A DNA stretch of 64,000 bases from JAUMBM01 sp964645715 (lineage in GTDB: Bacteria > Bacteroidota > Bacteroidia > Chitinophagales > Saprospiraceae). The notes under the pieces are model-generated. The model saw only the letters and a program-made list of their open reading frames with translations. It did not search any database and had not been told where the DNA came from. The position numbers were made by a program, and so were the translations under genes. This document shows, piece after piece, positions 1 to 10,200 of this stretch. The stretch is from the NCBI GenBank assembly GCA_964645715.1, contig CAZYAO010000009.1, positions 27,902 to 91,901 on the forward strand, read 5' to 3'. Numbering within the stretch: the stretch's first letter is position 1; each line of letters starts with the position of its first letter.

Positions 1-1
1 C

Positions 2-1066
2 TCGGCAGGTGGCCGCAGTGAGCGATCGACAGCGGCTCGCAACAGCGAAAACCCCACAGAGCTGCCGGTCATTCGCAATACCACCAGACGCATGTCTATC
101 TTCGATCTTCAGCTGCTGCTGCGCGAAAAAGGCTACCTGCTGCAGTCTCCCGATGGTATTTACTCGCCAGAGACGGCCCGTGCCTATGAAGATATGGTCA
201 ATGAAGACAAGGAACTGATTAAGTACTCCCTGCTGGCAGAAGCTTTTCCTGTCAGCATCACCAATGACTATCGCGGCGATGCACTGGAAGAGGCCATTCT
301 GGATTTACCAGATAACAACGCTGCACTCATAACCATACGCAGCAGCTCGCATCCGCTCGCCAATGCTTACTATGCCTACTACCTGTTCAGAAATAATGGC
401 TCCCGCGCAGAAGTCAACCGCCTGATGAATCAGGCACTTCGCAATGCCTACGCCAATAAGGCTGCGCGGGATATTCCAATGGCTGTTGATTTACGCACCG
501 ACTACACTTACAGTGATCTCAGTCTGCTCATTGCGCACATATACTATCTTCACCTGGCATCCGGGCAATCTTATATCATCCCTTGCTGGCTCATCGGCTC
601 CCATGCGTACGAGGCCGAGCAAGCGAGAGCAGATATTGAACGGGATCCGACGAATACGCTCAGCTACGAGACCTGCGATCCGTTTATGGAGTGGCCGGAA
701 ATCCAGCTGTTGTACGCCATAGCCAGCGATCTCAATGACGAAGATGTACTTGACCAAAATGAACTAAAGGCTTCTGCGGTTGACAGAGCTAAGCTCTATC
801 TGGCCGACAGCCCCGTCACCGCGCTGCAATTGCGACAACTGGACAACTGGCGCAGCTCCTTGTTCGATGAAATCAAAATATGGAGCGCCAAAGATCCTGT
901 ATTGCAGCGTATAGGCGATGCCCTCAAGCTTACTTTTTTACACGCGCAAATCCGGCTGGAGGCCTACTATGTCCAGCAGTCTTTCACGGACGAGGAGGCT
1001 CGCGGACTTGCACTGGCTACGCTCGACAGCATTGTCGGCTACCATTTGGCGAGATTTGCCGACTAA
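2..1066 (+). CDS. Truncated protein with peptidoglycan-binding-like motif (3' part)
   Basis: The reading frame is open from the first bases of the window with no stop before the ATG at 92, so this is probably the 3' end of a longer gene whose start lies upstream; 354 codons are visible. Residues 36-65 match the pattern of a PG_binding_1 domain (LQLLLREKGY, then DGIYSPETARAY), a three-helix module that usually tethers enzymes to peptidoglycan. The following ~290 residues are helical and alanine-rich and I do not recognise them. If translation really starts at 92, the product is 324 aa, and its first helix would still be the binding motif. The motif call is moderate; the biological role is unknown. 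Confidence 0.6.
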   Translation, partial: SAGGRSERSTAARNSENPTELPVIRNTTRRMSIFDLQLLLREKGYLLQSPDGIYSPETARAYEDMVNEDKELIKYSLLAEAFPVSITNDYRGDALEEAILDLPDNNAALITIRSSSHPLANAYYAYYLFRNNGSRAEVNRLMNQALRNAYANKAARDIPMAVDLRTDYTYSDLSLLIAHIYYLHLASGQSYIIPCWLIGSHAYEAEQARADIERDPTNTLSYETCDPFMEWPEIQLLYAIASDLNDEDVLDQNELKASAVDRAKLYLADSPVTALQLRQLDNWRSSLFDEIKIWSAKDPVLQRIGDALKLTFLHAQIRLEAYYVQQSFTDEEARGLALATLDSIVGYHLARFAD

Positions 1067-1129
1067 TGGACTCGATGCAAAGATTTATCTGGGAACAGCC
1101 ATTTTACTCACCATAATCATCCTGTCTCC

Positions 1130-1630
1130 ATGATTAATCAATTTTTTTTCACAGAAAATCAGCGATTTGGAACGTGGTCGCTCCTACTGGTGCTGGTCAT
1201 CTTTCCCTTTCTTTTCAGGCTTTATACACAAATTAAAAGCGGTGAGCCCTTGCTCAGCAGCGACAATATTGCACTGTTCGTGGGTTTGTTTGTCACAATC
1301 GGCCTCGCCGTTTTTTTCTTCTCCCTGCAATTGCATACGCGCATCGATGCCAAGGGTATAGAAGTTCGTTTCGCCCCTGTCCACCAAAAGTGGGCCCGCT
1401 ACGAGTGGGATAGCCTGCAGGCCGTCTATGTCCGCAAGTACAGCCCCCTGGGCGAATACGGCGGATGGGGTTTTAGGGGAACGGGTAGCAACAAGGCTTT
1501 GAATGTGTCCGGCAGCTATGGTATCCAGCTCGTTTTTTTAGACGGGCGGCGACTGCTGATAGGTACGCAGCAGGCCGAAGAGGCTGAGCGCGTGCTGCGA
1601 AAAATGAACCGGTATAAGACGCCTGACTGA
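1130..1630 (+). CDS. Small membrane protein with PH-like C-terminal domain
   Basis: A 166-aa protein starting at ATG 1130. Two hydrophobic segments (about residues 14-32 and 47-68) are followed by a soluble C-terminal half of alternating strands (IDAKGIEVRF, YEWDSLQAVYV, YGIQLVFLDGRRLLIGT). A two-helix anchor, a short strand-rich domain and a closing helix resemble the bacterial PH-domain membrane proteins common in Bacteroidota. No catalytic residues are evident. It lies 63 bp after the truncated gene, in the same direction, and may be cotranscribed with it. The exact family is uncertain. Confidence 0.6.
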   Translation: MINQFFFTENQRFGTWSLLLVLVIFPFLFRLYTQIKSGEPLLSSDNIALFVGLFVTIGLAVFFFSLQLHTRIDAKGIEVRFAPVHQKWARYEWDSLQAVYVRKYSPLGEYGGWGFRGTGSNKALNVSGSYGIQLVFLDGRRLLIGTQQAEEAERVLRKMNRYKTPD

Positions 1631-1643
1631 GAAGCAAGCGCGT

Positions 1644-1664
1644 TTTGCCACCGACGGTGGCAAA
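1644..1664 (+). terminator. Stem-loop after the small membrane protein gene
   Basis: Nine-bp stem (TTTGCCACC / GGTGGCAAA) with a GAC loop, 14 bp after the stop codon at 1630. It is followed within 15 bp by a second, much longer hairpin, so the two may act together as a transcription stop. Confidence 0.5.
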
Positions 1665-1678
1665 GCAGCCCGCATACC

Positions 1679-1724
1679 CGTAGTTTGTTTTCTGGTTTTT
1701 TAGAAAACCAGAAAACAAACTACG
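1679..1724. terminator. Perfect 21-bp inverted repeat, probable terminator
   Basis: Positions 1679-1699 pair without mismatch with 1704-1724, leaving a 4-nt loop (TTAG). The stem is AT-rich near the loop and contains T-runs on one arm and A-runs on the other, so it could terminate in either direction. It separates the small membrane protein gene from the DUF2723 gene. Confidence 0.6.
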
Positions 1725-1794
1725 GATACCCACTTTTTATGTCCCCAAGAGGATGTTATTGTTTGGTAAAGGCCCTGTTGGTGACAATTTTTTT

Positions 1795-1802
1795 TAGCTT
1801 TG
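1795..1802 (+). promoter_or_regulatory. Bacteroidota -7 promoter element (TAGCTTTG)
   Basis: Exact match to the TAnnTTTG -7 consensus of the Bacteroidota primary sigma factor, about 95 bp upstream of the DUF2723 gene start at 1897. No good TTTG -33 element is seen at the usual 19-21 bp spacing, so the assignment rests on the -7 box and location. Confidence 0.4.
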
Positions 1803-1896
1803 TGCTTTCTTATCAAGAAGGAAACCGGCCTGTTGTCGCGTATGCGCTACAACTATGTGCTGTCGGTTGTTAGCTCGATTAAAATCGTTCAATTAC

Positions 1897-4800
1897 ATGG
1901 GATCCACCAAAAGATTGCATCAGCTCACAGGATGGCTGGTCTTTGCCATCACGGCTACTGTTTTTTACATGACTGCTGAACGCACGGGGAGCCTGTGGGA
2001 CTGTGGGGAGTTTATCCTGGGGGCCTACAAGCTGCAAGTCGTTCACCCGCCGGGAGCACCTTTGTTTTTGCTGATCGGCCGTATGTTTACCTGGGTCGCT
2101 GAGTTGTTTAGCGACAATCCTGAAGACATTGCCTTTGCTGTCAACCTCATGTCCGGGCTTAGTACGGCTATGTCAGCCGCCTTCGTCGCCTGGATTACTA
2201 TCATGCTTGGCAAACTGGCGCTGGTTGGCCGAGAGCAGGACACGGATATGGGACAGGATATTGCACTCGCTGGTGCTGGTCTCGCAGGTGGTCTGGCCGC
2301 TGCTTTCGCAACCTCTATCTGGTTTTCTGCTGTGGAGGGCGAGGTCTATGCCATGTCTACATTTTTTACGGCGCTCACCATCTGGGCAATGATCAAGTGG
2401 TATGTGCTGCCGGATACCCCCAAAGCTGACCGCTGGATGCTTTTTGCAGTCTACGCTGCAGGACTCTCCATAGGGGTTCACTTGCTCAGCCTGCTGACCT
2501 TCCCCGCGCTGGCACTGTTCTATTACTTCAAAAAGTATAAAAATCATACAGTCGTAGGAGCCGGATTGGCCGCACTCGTGGGTGTGGTATTCATCTATGC
2601 TACCCAAAAGCTGGTCATTGTAGGCATCCCACAACTCTGGGCCTCTTTCGACCTCTTGATGGTCAATAGTTTTGGCCTGCCTTTTGATACGGGTATCATT
2701 CCGACCCTGATTATTATCAGCGGTCTTCTGTACTTGGGTTTTCGGTACGCTCACCAGAAAAAAAGTGCTGTTCTCCAGCATATTGTCATGGGAGCTGCCC
2801 TGATGGTGATTTCTTATACGACGGCAGGTGTTGTGATTATTCGCGCTAATACTGATCCCCCGGTCAACATGAACCGCCCCAACGATCCGCTGCGTCTCAT
2901 GCCCTACATCAACCGGGAACAGTACGGTGAACGGCCACTGCTGCGCGGTCCGCAGTTCAATGCCGAGCCTACCAATACCACGGTCGAAGACCGCTATGGT
3001 CGCGTTGGTGACAGCTACGAGATCACCGATTACAAGATTTCTGTTGAGTATGACAACCGCGACAAAGTGTTGCTGCCGCGTATGAGCGACCCCACTATGG
3101 GGCGCCCGTCTCTCTATATGCAATGGATGGGGCTCGACCCCAATGACCGCCTGCCGGCAGGTCGCCCCAATGCTGCTGACAATGTCGGTTTCCTGATCAA
3201 TTATCAGCTGGGATGGATGTACTGGCGTTATTTTATGTGGAACTTTTCCGGCCGACAAAATGGCCAACAGGGCTTTGCTCCCTGGGATAAGTCCGCCGGT
3301 CACTGGATTACCGGTATCCAGCCGCTGGATGAAATGAGGCTGGGCGAACTGGATCTGCTCCCCAAATCACAGCGCGAAAATCCGGCACGCAACGTGTACT
3401 ACGCATTGCCGTTCTTGTTTGGCCTGCTAGGCATGCTTTTCCACTACCAACGCAATAGCAAAGACTTCCTCGGTCTGCTGGCGCTGTTCATTATTACAGG
3501 GGTCGGTATCATCATTTATACCAACCAACCGCCCAATGAACCGCGCGAGCGGGACTATGTTCTCGCTGGTTCTATTTTTACATACTGCATCTGGCTGGGC
3601 ATGGGCGTCCTCTCGCTCTTCACCCTACTGGGCAACTTCCTGAAGTCAAAAAGCAGCCAACTGGGTGCTGCCGTACTGGCCTCAGCGCTGGTGCTGATTG
3701 CACCTGTACTCATGGGTACGCAAAATTATGACGATCACGATCGCTCGCAGCAGAGCGGTGCGCGCGATTATGCACGCAACTTCCTCGAATCCTGTGCTCC
3801 CAACGCTATCATTTTTACGTATGGTGACAACGATACGTATCCACTGTGGTATGCGCAGGAGGTCGAGGGGATCCGTACAGATGTGCGTGTTGTCAACCTG
3901 AGTCTGATTGCTGTTGACTGGTATATTGATCTGCTTCGCCGCAAGGTCAATGATTCTCCTGCAATCAAGATGTCTATCCCGTCTTCGGCGCTGTTGGGCA
4001 AGGCGCGCAACCAAGTCTTTTACTATAATCCGGCCGGTGCCGATCAGGAACAGAGCCTGCAGGCGTTCATGCGCTATATAGGCGAGGATCATCCTATACA
4101 GGCGGGCAGTGGTCGTACACTGGAAAGCCACTACACCACACGGAATGTCTACCTGCCTGTCGATCGCGAACAGGCCATACGTGCGGGGCTTGTCAGCGAT
4201 GCGGATACAGCTGAGATTGTCGACAGAATCCCCGTCAAGGTCAATGATACGCAGCTGCTGAAAGATGATATTGCGGTACTCGATATCATTGCCAGTAACT
4301 TGTGGGAGCGCCCGATTTATTTTGCCGTCACTTGCCGGCCAGAGAAACTCTTTGGTATGGATGATTATATGCGACTCGAAGGCTTAGGGCTTCGTTTCAC
4401 ACCTGTAAAACGTCCGAGCCAGTCGGAGTATGGCATCCTTGGCAGCGGCCGCGTCGATGGTGAGAAGACCTACGATATCGTCATGAATAAGTGGGCATGG
4501 GGCAATTTTGATAAGGTGGACACCTACGCTAACAGTAGCTATGGTCCAAGTGTGCAGAGTATGCAACTCGTTATTCGTCGTGCAGCCTTGCAGCTCATCG
4601 CTGCCGGCAAAAAAGATAAGGCCATCGCACTGGCAGATAAGTACTTCGAGGCATTCCCACACATGAATTTCCCCTACGATTACCGTACGATGTATATGCT
4701 TACGGTGTATTTCTCTGCAGATGCCTATGAAAAGGCAAAACCACACATGAAAATTTTGGCAGAGGAACTAGCCCAACAGCTCAACTACTACGCTTCTGTT

Positions 4801-4983
4801 TCTACCAATATTTTCACCGCCAGCTTTGAGCGGGAGGCAGGTATTAGTCGGCAAATGGCCAATGCTCTCTATATCGAGGCAACTAAGGCAAAAGATGATA
4901 AATTTGCCGAAGAGCTGCAACAGCTTTTTAAAGGCTATCTCGACGAAAGACCTGCACCTGAGGCAGCTCCGCCAGCTGAGTAG
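1897..4983 (+). CDS. DUF2723 multi-pass membrane protein, GT-C glycosyltransferase-like
   Basis: A 1028-aa protein. The start was placed at ATG 1897 because the preceding in-frame residues do not look like a protein N-terminus, whereas MGSTKRLHQLTGW leads straight into the first membrane helix. The loop after helix 1 carries the family signature WDCGEFI (D35, E38), followed by HPPGAPL (50-56), as expected for a GT-C fold with an acidic catalytic residue after the first helix. About a dozen hydrophobic helices fill the N-terminal ~610 residues; the rest is soluble, with TYGDNDTYPLWY early in it. DUF2723 is shared with human TMEM260, which is reported to be a protein O-mannosyltransferase, so transfer of a sugar to exported proteins is plausible. 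The bacterial function is an inference. Confidence 0.85.
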   Translation: MGSTKRLHQLTGWLVFAITATVFYMTAERTGSLWDCGEFILGAYKLQVVHPPGAPLFLLIGRMFTWVAELFSDNPEDIAFAVNLMSGLSTAMSAAFVAWITIMLGKLALVGREQDTDMGQDIALAGAGLAGGLAAAFATSIWFSAVEGEVYAMSTFFTALTIWAMIKWYVLPDTPKADRWMLFAVYAAGLSIGVHLLSLLTFPALALFYYFKKYKNHTVVGAGLAALVGVVFIYATQKLVIVGIPQLWASFDLLMVNSFGLPFDTGIIPTLIIISGLLYLGFRYAHQKKSAVLQHIVMGAALMVISYTTAGVVIIRANTDPPVNMNRPNDPLRLMPYINREQYGERPLLRGPQFNAEPTNTTVEDRYGRVGDSYEITDYKISVEYDNRDKVLLPRMSDPTMGRPSLYMQWMGLDPNDRLPAGRPNAADNVGFLINYQLGWMYWRYFMWNFSGRQNGQQGFAPWDKSAGHWITGIQPLDEMRLGELDLLPKSQRENPARNVYYALPFLFGLLGMLFHYQRNSKDFLGLLALFIITGVGIIIYTNQPPNEPRERDYVLAGSIFTYCIWLGMGVLSLFTLLGNFLKSKSSQLGAAVLASALVLIAPVLMGTQNYDDHDRSQQSGARDYARNFLESCAPNAIIFTYGDNDTYPLWYAQEVEGIRTDVRVVNLSLIAVDWYIDLLRRKVNDSPAIKMSIPSSALLGKARNQVFYYNPAGADQEQSLQAFMRYIGEDHPIQAGSGRTLESHYTTRNVYLPVDREQAIRAGLVSDADTAEIVDRIPVKVNDTQLLKDDIAVLDIIASNLWERPIYFAVTCRPEKLFGMDDYMRLEGLGLRFTPVKRPSQSEYGILGSGRVDGEKTYDIVMNKWAWGNFDKVDTYANSSYGPSVQSMQLVIRRAALQLIAAGKKDKAIALADKYFEAFPHMNFPYDYRTMYMLTVYFSADAYEKAKPHMKILAEELAQQLNYYASVSTNIFTASFEREAGISRQMANALYIEATKAKDDKFAEELQQLFKGYLDERPAPEAAPPAE

Positions 4984-5027
4984 ACCGTATTTTTTCGCCG
5001 CTTCCTGCGGAAAAACACACATTCAAT

Positions 5028-5065
5028 AAGCACTTTTTGGCGGCCTTAGCCGCCAAAAAGTGCTT
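5028..5065. terminator. 17-bp hairpin with GGCGGC core
   Basis: Positions 5028-5044 pair perfectly with 5049-5065 around a CTTA loop; the core is TTTTTGGCGGC / GCCGCCAAAAA. It lies between the DUF2723 stop and rpiB, with its 3' arm only 20 bp before the rpiB ATG, so it could also affect rpiB expression. Confidence 0.65.
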
Positions 5066-5084
5066 TACTAATATTATTTGGATT

Positions 5085-5516
5085 ATGAAAATCGCAATCG
5101 GATGTGATCATGCCGGCTTTGTCTATAAAGCCAATATCGTACAGTTACTGACAGACAGAGGCATCGAAGTACTTGATTTTGGCACCAATGATACCGGGTC
5201 TGTTGATTACCCCGATTTTGCACACCCCGTAGCACAGGCTGTCAGCACCGGTGAAGCACAACTGGGAATCGTTTTGTGCGGCAGTGGCAACGGAGTAGCC
5301 ATGACTGTCAACAAATATCAGGCCATCAGGGCTGCGCTGTGCTGGACGGAGGAGCTGGCAACCTTGGCCCGGCAGCACAATGATGCTAATATTCTGGCTA
5401 TACCTGCACGCTTTGTGAGTGTAGAGACAGCACTGGCAATGACCGTACAATTCCTTGATACGCCCTTTGAGGGCGGACGCCATGGCCAGCGTGTAGAGAA
5501 AATTTCCTGTTGCTAA
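5085..5516 (+). CDS. rpiB: Ribose 5-phosphate isomerase B
   Basis: A 143-aa enzyme of the RpiB/LacAB family that interconverts ribose 5-phosphate and ribulose 5-phosphate in the non-oxidative pentose phosphate pathway. The start is ATG 5085: MKIAIGCDHAG is the canonical N-terminus, and the upstream in-frame codons overlap the hairpin at 5028-5065. Key residues are present: D8-H9, the catalytic cysteine C65 in the CGSGNG loop (phosphate and base catalysis) and H98 in RQHNDAN, which opens the sugar ring. Length is typical for the family. The gene stands alone between the DUF2723 gene and the M28 peptidase, 33 bp before the latter, with which it may be cotranscribed. Confidence 0.95.
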   Translation: MKIAIGCDHAGFVYKANIVQLLTDRGIEVLDFGTNDTGSVDYPDFAHPVAQAVSTGEAQLGIVLCGSGNGVAMTVNKYQAIRAALCWTEELATLARQHNDANILAIPARFVSVETALAMTVQFLDTPFEGGRHGQRVEKISCC

Positions 5517-5549
5517 TTCCTTTTTTTCTTATCTCAATCACACCTCATC

Positions 5550-7142
5550 ATGAAGATTTTTTCAGCCTTGGTGCTATCCCTGCTGTTTGCACAGGCAAGC
5601 TATGCGCAGCTCTCCCGCCCGACTGATGTTGATGTTGCCCGTACGCTGGCATCCACCATTACGCCTGTTGAACTGGAGCGCCACCTCACCCAGATTGCTT
5701 CCGAAGAGTTTGAAGGCCGCGAAACAGGTACCGCAGGCCAGCGAAAAGCAGCTGAGTACATCGCCAGTGTATTCAGTTCTTACGGCCTCCCACCCGCTGT
5801 GGGCGACAGTAGCTACTTCCAGCGTATTTCTTTCATCGCAGAGACATGGGCTGAAATCAATATGATGGTTGGAAATGAGAGTATTCGCCACCTTTGGGAG
5901 TACTACTCCATTCCAAGCCAAAATGCAAGTCGTGAGTCCTTTAGCACCAATGAAGTTGTCTTCTTGGGCTATGGCATCGACGATCCGTTGTACAACGACT
6001 ATGCAGACCAGGATGTCAAAGGAAAAACGATTCTCATATATGCCGGCGAACCGCTCAATGCCGATGGCTATTCACTGCTAACCAACGATACCAGCCGTAC
6101 CGCCTGGACCAGCGATCCTACCCTCAAACTTCGCGCTGCGCACAGGCATGGAGCAGCCATGGTCATGATTATCGACCCGGATTTCCGCCGCAATGTGGAT
6201 CAGGTACGCAGAGAAATTCTCAATAACCGGCTTCGCATGGGATGGAGTGCCAATCCGGCTGACAATTTCGCCAACAGTGTATACCTGTCCTCAGAGGCCG
6301 CACGCAAAATTCTGGGTAAGTCATTCAATGCTGTTGTCAACGCGCGTACCCGCATCGAGCGTACCGCCAAGCCTCGCCCTGTTACTTTTCCCGCAAAATT
6401 GTCCTTCGTGCAGCGCAAAAATGTACGCGAACTACTCGGAGAGAACGTACTCGGTTTTGTAGAAGGCAGCGACCCTGCTCTCAAAGATGAAGTGCTGGTC
6501 ATCACTGCTCACTACGATCACCTCGGTCGCCGCGGCGACGGCATCTATTTTGGTGCCGATGACAATGGCTCCGGTACCTCTACCGTACTGGAAGTAGCAC
6601 AGGCATTTGCGGAGGCTCGCAAGCTCGGCTATGGCCCTCGCCGAAGTGTCCTCTTCCTGCTGGTCTCCGGTGAAGAAAAAGGCTTGCTGGGTTCTGAGTA
6701 TTATGTCAATTATCCTGTATTCCCGCTGGAGAACACCATCGCTAATATCAATATCGATATGGTGGGCAGGATCGACCCACAGCACGAACAAAATCCAAAC
6801 TACATCTACGTCATTGGTTCTGACAGGCTGAGCTCCGAGTTGCACACCATCAATGAGGAGGCCAATGCTACTTATACGCAGTTGGAACTCGACTATACTT
6901 ACAATGCAGAGAGTGATCCCAATCGCTACTACTACCGCTCAGATCACTACAATTTTGCTGAAAGAGGTATCCCGGCAATCTTTTATTTCAACGGCACCCA
7001 TGCCGACTACCACCGCACCACCGATACAGTTGACAAAATCCAGTTCGAGAAAATGGCAACCATCGGTAAGCTCGTTTTCCATACTGCCTGGGAACTTTCC
7101 AATCGGGACAAACGCATTGTTGTGGACAAGGCCTCCAAATAA
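5550..7142 (+). CDS. Secreted M28 family zinc aminopeptidase
   Basis: A 530-aa protein with a signal peptide (cleavage near residue 20, ...ASYA|Q). Residues ~100-280 are an inserted PA-like domain. The catalytic M28 domain follows, with all expected zinc ligands: H321 in TAHYDH, D337 in GADDNGSG, the base/ligand glutamates in SGEEKGLLGS (~375), the aspartate of NIDMVG (~400) and the histidine of ADYHRTTD (~487). It should cleave N-terminal residues from peptides in the periplasm or at the cell surface. No T9SS sorting domain is visible, so a periplasmic location is favoured. Close spacing to rpiB suggests readthrough, but no functional link is apparent. Confidence 0.92.
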   Translation: MKIFSALVLSLLFAQASYAQLSRPTDVDVARTLASTITPVELERHLTQIASEEFEGRETGTAGQRKAAEYIASVFSSYGLPPAVGDSSYFQRISFIAETWAEINMMVGNESIRHLWEYYSIPSQNASRESFSTNEVVFLGYGIDDPLYNDYADQDVKGKTILIYAGEPLNADGYSLLTNDTSRTAWTSDPTLKLRAAHRHGAAMVMIIDPDFRRNVDQVRREILNNRLRMGWSANPADNFANSVYLSSEAARKILGKSFNAVVNARTRIERTAKPRPVTFPAKLSFVQRKNVRELLGENVLGFVEGSDPALKDEVLVITAHYDHLGRRGDGIYFGADDNGSGTSTVLEVAQAFAEARKLGYGPRRSVLFLLVSGEEKGLLGSEYYVNYPVFPLENTIANINIDMVGRIDPQHEQNPNYIYVIGSDRLSSELHTINEEANATYTQLELDYTYNAESDPNRYYYRSDHYNFAERGIPAIFYFNGTHADYHRTTDTVDKIQFEKMATIGKLVFHTAWELSNRDKRIVVDKASK

Positions 7143-7199
7143 AGGTGCTCTCTTGTCATTTTTTCACCGGAGATGACAAAATGAAATACCGAAAAAACA

Positions 7200-7235
7200 T
7201 TGGGCTTTCGATTGTTTCAACAATCGAAAGCCCAA
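7200..7235. terminator. Bidirectional terminator between convergent genes
   Basis: Long inverted repeat (7200-7216 with 7219-7235; the innermost pairs must open to form a loop). It is followed by TTTTTT at 7238-7243 on the plus strand and, on the minus strand, by the complement of the A-run at 7192-7197. It lies between the M28 gene and the minus-strand giant gene and can serve both. Confidence 0.8.
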
Positions 7236-7242
7236 CGTTTTT

Positions 7243-10200
7243 TCAAAACAGCGCTGTTACCTGCATTCTCCCCAAATGTACCATCCTGGCATCTCCGGTC
7301 TGCCTGCCTTCATAACCAACCGTGAGTTGCAGCAACTCCCCCAACTGACGGGTAGCCGTAAGATTCCATAGCCAGTTGCGCCCAGGCCGAAGTCCGTTGA
7401 GTAGTACAAATGCCAATGGAGATCGCAGATCAGCCTGTAAATCAACCTGTATCAAACTCAGATTTGCGCGCAGCCAGCGCTGATAAACAAGCTCCCCGAC
7501 AATTTCTGCACGCTTCATTCCTTCATTGGCTGTTGACAAGCGGCTCGACTCCTTTTGTTGTGTATAGCGCAAATCCACACGCAGGTCTTTACCCGGTTGC
7601 CAAGTAAGCTCTGGCCCCCCTTTCACAAATCCAAGTGCATAGTCCTTGTTATCGAACAACTCAACATCTGCCTGCCGCTGTCCGACAGCGCCCAGTAAGC
7701 GAAGTCCTAGCGCTGTTGTAGCGTTGTAGCGCACGCGCAATGTATACTCTGTCCGCTGCTGACTTTCAAAACCCGTTGTCTGCACAAACCGCCTTTGCTG
7801 CGCTGTGTGCTCAAACTGAATGTCAAATCGGGGATGCCTTCGGTTGAAAAAAAGGCTGTTCCTAAAGCCCAGCTGAATAGCCGTAAGTGCGCTGTCGGGA
7901 AGATTCCACTGCAGCGGATTCCACACCTGCACGGCCGTTGACGGCTGCGTCTTGCGGTTGACGGTCAGGGTTGATTGCAGAGAAAATTTGGCCAGTTGTT
8001 TTTTCCATCCCTCTGCCTGCCTCCAGTAACGTTCGGGCTCCAGAAAGAGGCTTTGGTTGAGAATCAGGTTGTTGGTCCTGATGAAATCATTGGTCAGTAG
8101 TACTACGCGTGCATAGTCGGCAATATCAGCAAAGGGACTGATTTCCATCTCATTGACTTGGATTTTACCATCGGCATTGTATAGACTGTCAAGCCATATA
8201 TACTGACCAAGTCCCGGTCCCACATACACATATACAAAGGCTACACTCGGTTCCTGTCCCGTACCGATTTCGTAGGTTGTATTCGTCCGAATGGCCGACT
8301 TCCATGCCTGAAAAGAAAGATCAAACCGGCCCAGTGTGGTCTCTCCTGCCAGCAGGCCACCTACATCCATTGAATTTTCGACTTTGAGTTGCCGCCAGCT
8401 GAAAACACCCCCCAGCCGCAGCTGCTGTGAGGGTTGCCATTGGCCATTGACGGCTGCTTCCGTAGCGAGCGGGCCCTGCACAAAACGACTTCCCTGCGGC
8501 AGCTCATCGCGCCGCTGACGAAAACTAAAGCCCAGCCCCCTGTCTTCCCGCTCGGGACTGCCCACCTCCGCCACAAGGCGGCTGAAAGCAAAACTGCTCA
8601 TCTCCAGCGTGTCAGTCGCTCCTGACCAGCGCTGGCTGTGCTCAGCCTCCCACTGCAGCCGGGTTTTCCAGTTACCCAATGCTGCCCAGGTTCTGCCTAC
8701 CGTCAGGCTTGGTCTCCAGAATTCGGTGCGCCGCACCGCCTCCCGGCTACTCAGATGACTGGCCTGTGCGTCCAGTGACCAAGCTGCATGCTGCCAGGTG
8801 GCTCGCCCCTGTTGCTGCCAGCCCGCATACTGACCGAGCCGCTGAAAAGTGGCCGTCCGCCAGGAAACACCTCCCTTTTGAGGATAGGAAAGGCGCACTT
8901 CCGCCTGGGCTATGTGTTCCTCAGCTGGCAGCGGCTGGCCAATACCTAATACACTCGCCAGATTCCAATCACGAAAAAACTCCGGCGACCGATAAGGATT
9001 AAGTGTCGTGAAATGCCTGTGGACCCATTCGTAGCCTGCCCGCGTATCAAGCTGCCAGCGGCTGCTGTCGCGCTGCAATAAATATCGGCGGTTATAGTCA
9101 AATCTGCCTGCATAACCAAGGTCATCTACCCTGTCCAGCTGACTAAACCGATTCCGGTCATTTTGTGACAGTGCCAGTTCCCATCGCCATCGCCCGCCAC
9201 CCTTGTCCTGCATTTCTGCACCCGCCGTGACCATCCGCTGCTGCTCAGGGGCAACCAATCGGACAACGGGTTCATGACTCCCCCCAGGTCGACAATCCTC
9301 CGCCCCGGGTGTCACCCATACAAATATTCGCTCATTGGACGCAGCCTCCGAAGCCGGGACATAGTGACCATTCCCCTCCCCCACAAAGGTAAAGGTTGCT
9401 ACATACTTGCCTGCCTCAGGGTCGGTAGTGTATACGAGTATCTGCAGCAGACTATCTGTACCTCCACAGCGCAGTACACTGTCGCGCAGCGCATAAGTAG
9501 CCCGTTGTGCCGCCTGTGTACCCACTGGTTCCACCGAACTCGCCAGGATACCCAACGGCTGATCGCCCGCTGCCCTGAGTGTCGCCCGCTGGTCGGGTGT
9601 CAGCCGAATATCGGCCGTAGCAGTCTTGCTGTCCTGCTGACTAAAAATATTGACGTACACCTGCCAGCGATCTGCAATATAGCGGGTATCCAAAGCGTAC
9701 ATAGATCGAAGGTACTGCTGGTCGGCATACTCGTACTCGACCGCTATCCGGCTGTCTTTGGTGATGAGCCGTTTGGGCATGAATGTAATCTCCGCCTGAT
9801 TGTAGTCAATCGTGTAGTCCCGATCACGACCACGTTCCAATAGCACCCCGTCTATAAATACCTTTTCTGTACCGGACAACACAACAATAAATCGCTCACC
9901 CTGCGCCCCGCTCAACTTGTAGGGTCCCTGATTGCCCTCAATAGCCACCACATTTTGGCGTACAAAGCGCCCACGGGCAATAGCGATGCTTGAGCGCCCC
10001 TGCCACCGGCCATCTGTCGTTGCGGTCTGATAAGTAGCTCCTTCCAGCTTTTTAAAATACTGCATGAAGTAACCCTCAGGCTGCCTAAGCTCGTAATCCC
10101 CGGCCGTGAGCTGACTGCGATTGCGGGACAGCTGAATGAATATACGGTCAAACTCGCGGAGCTGCTGGGTATTCCCCTCAACCTGAATGGGCAGGTTATC

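Noticed and set aside
2173..3303. 376-codon open frame antisense to the DUF2723 gene
   Set aside because: Its composition is that of a shadow frame (many His/Arg/Gln, no domain), while the plus-strand gene has clear family motifs throughout.
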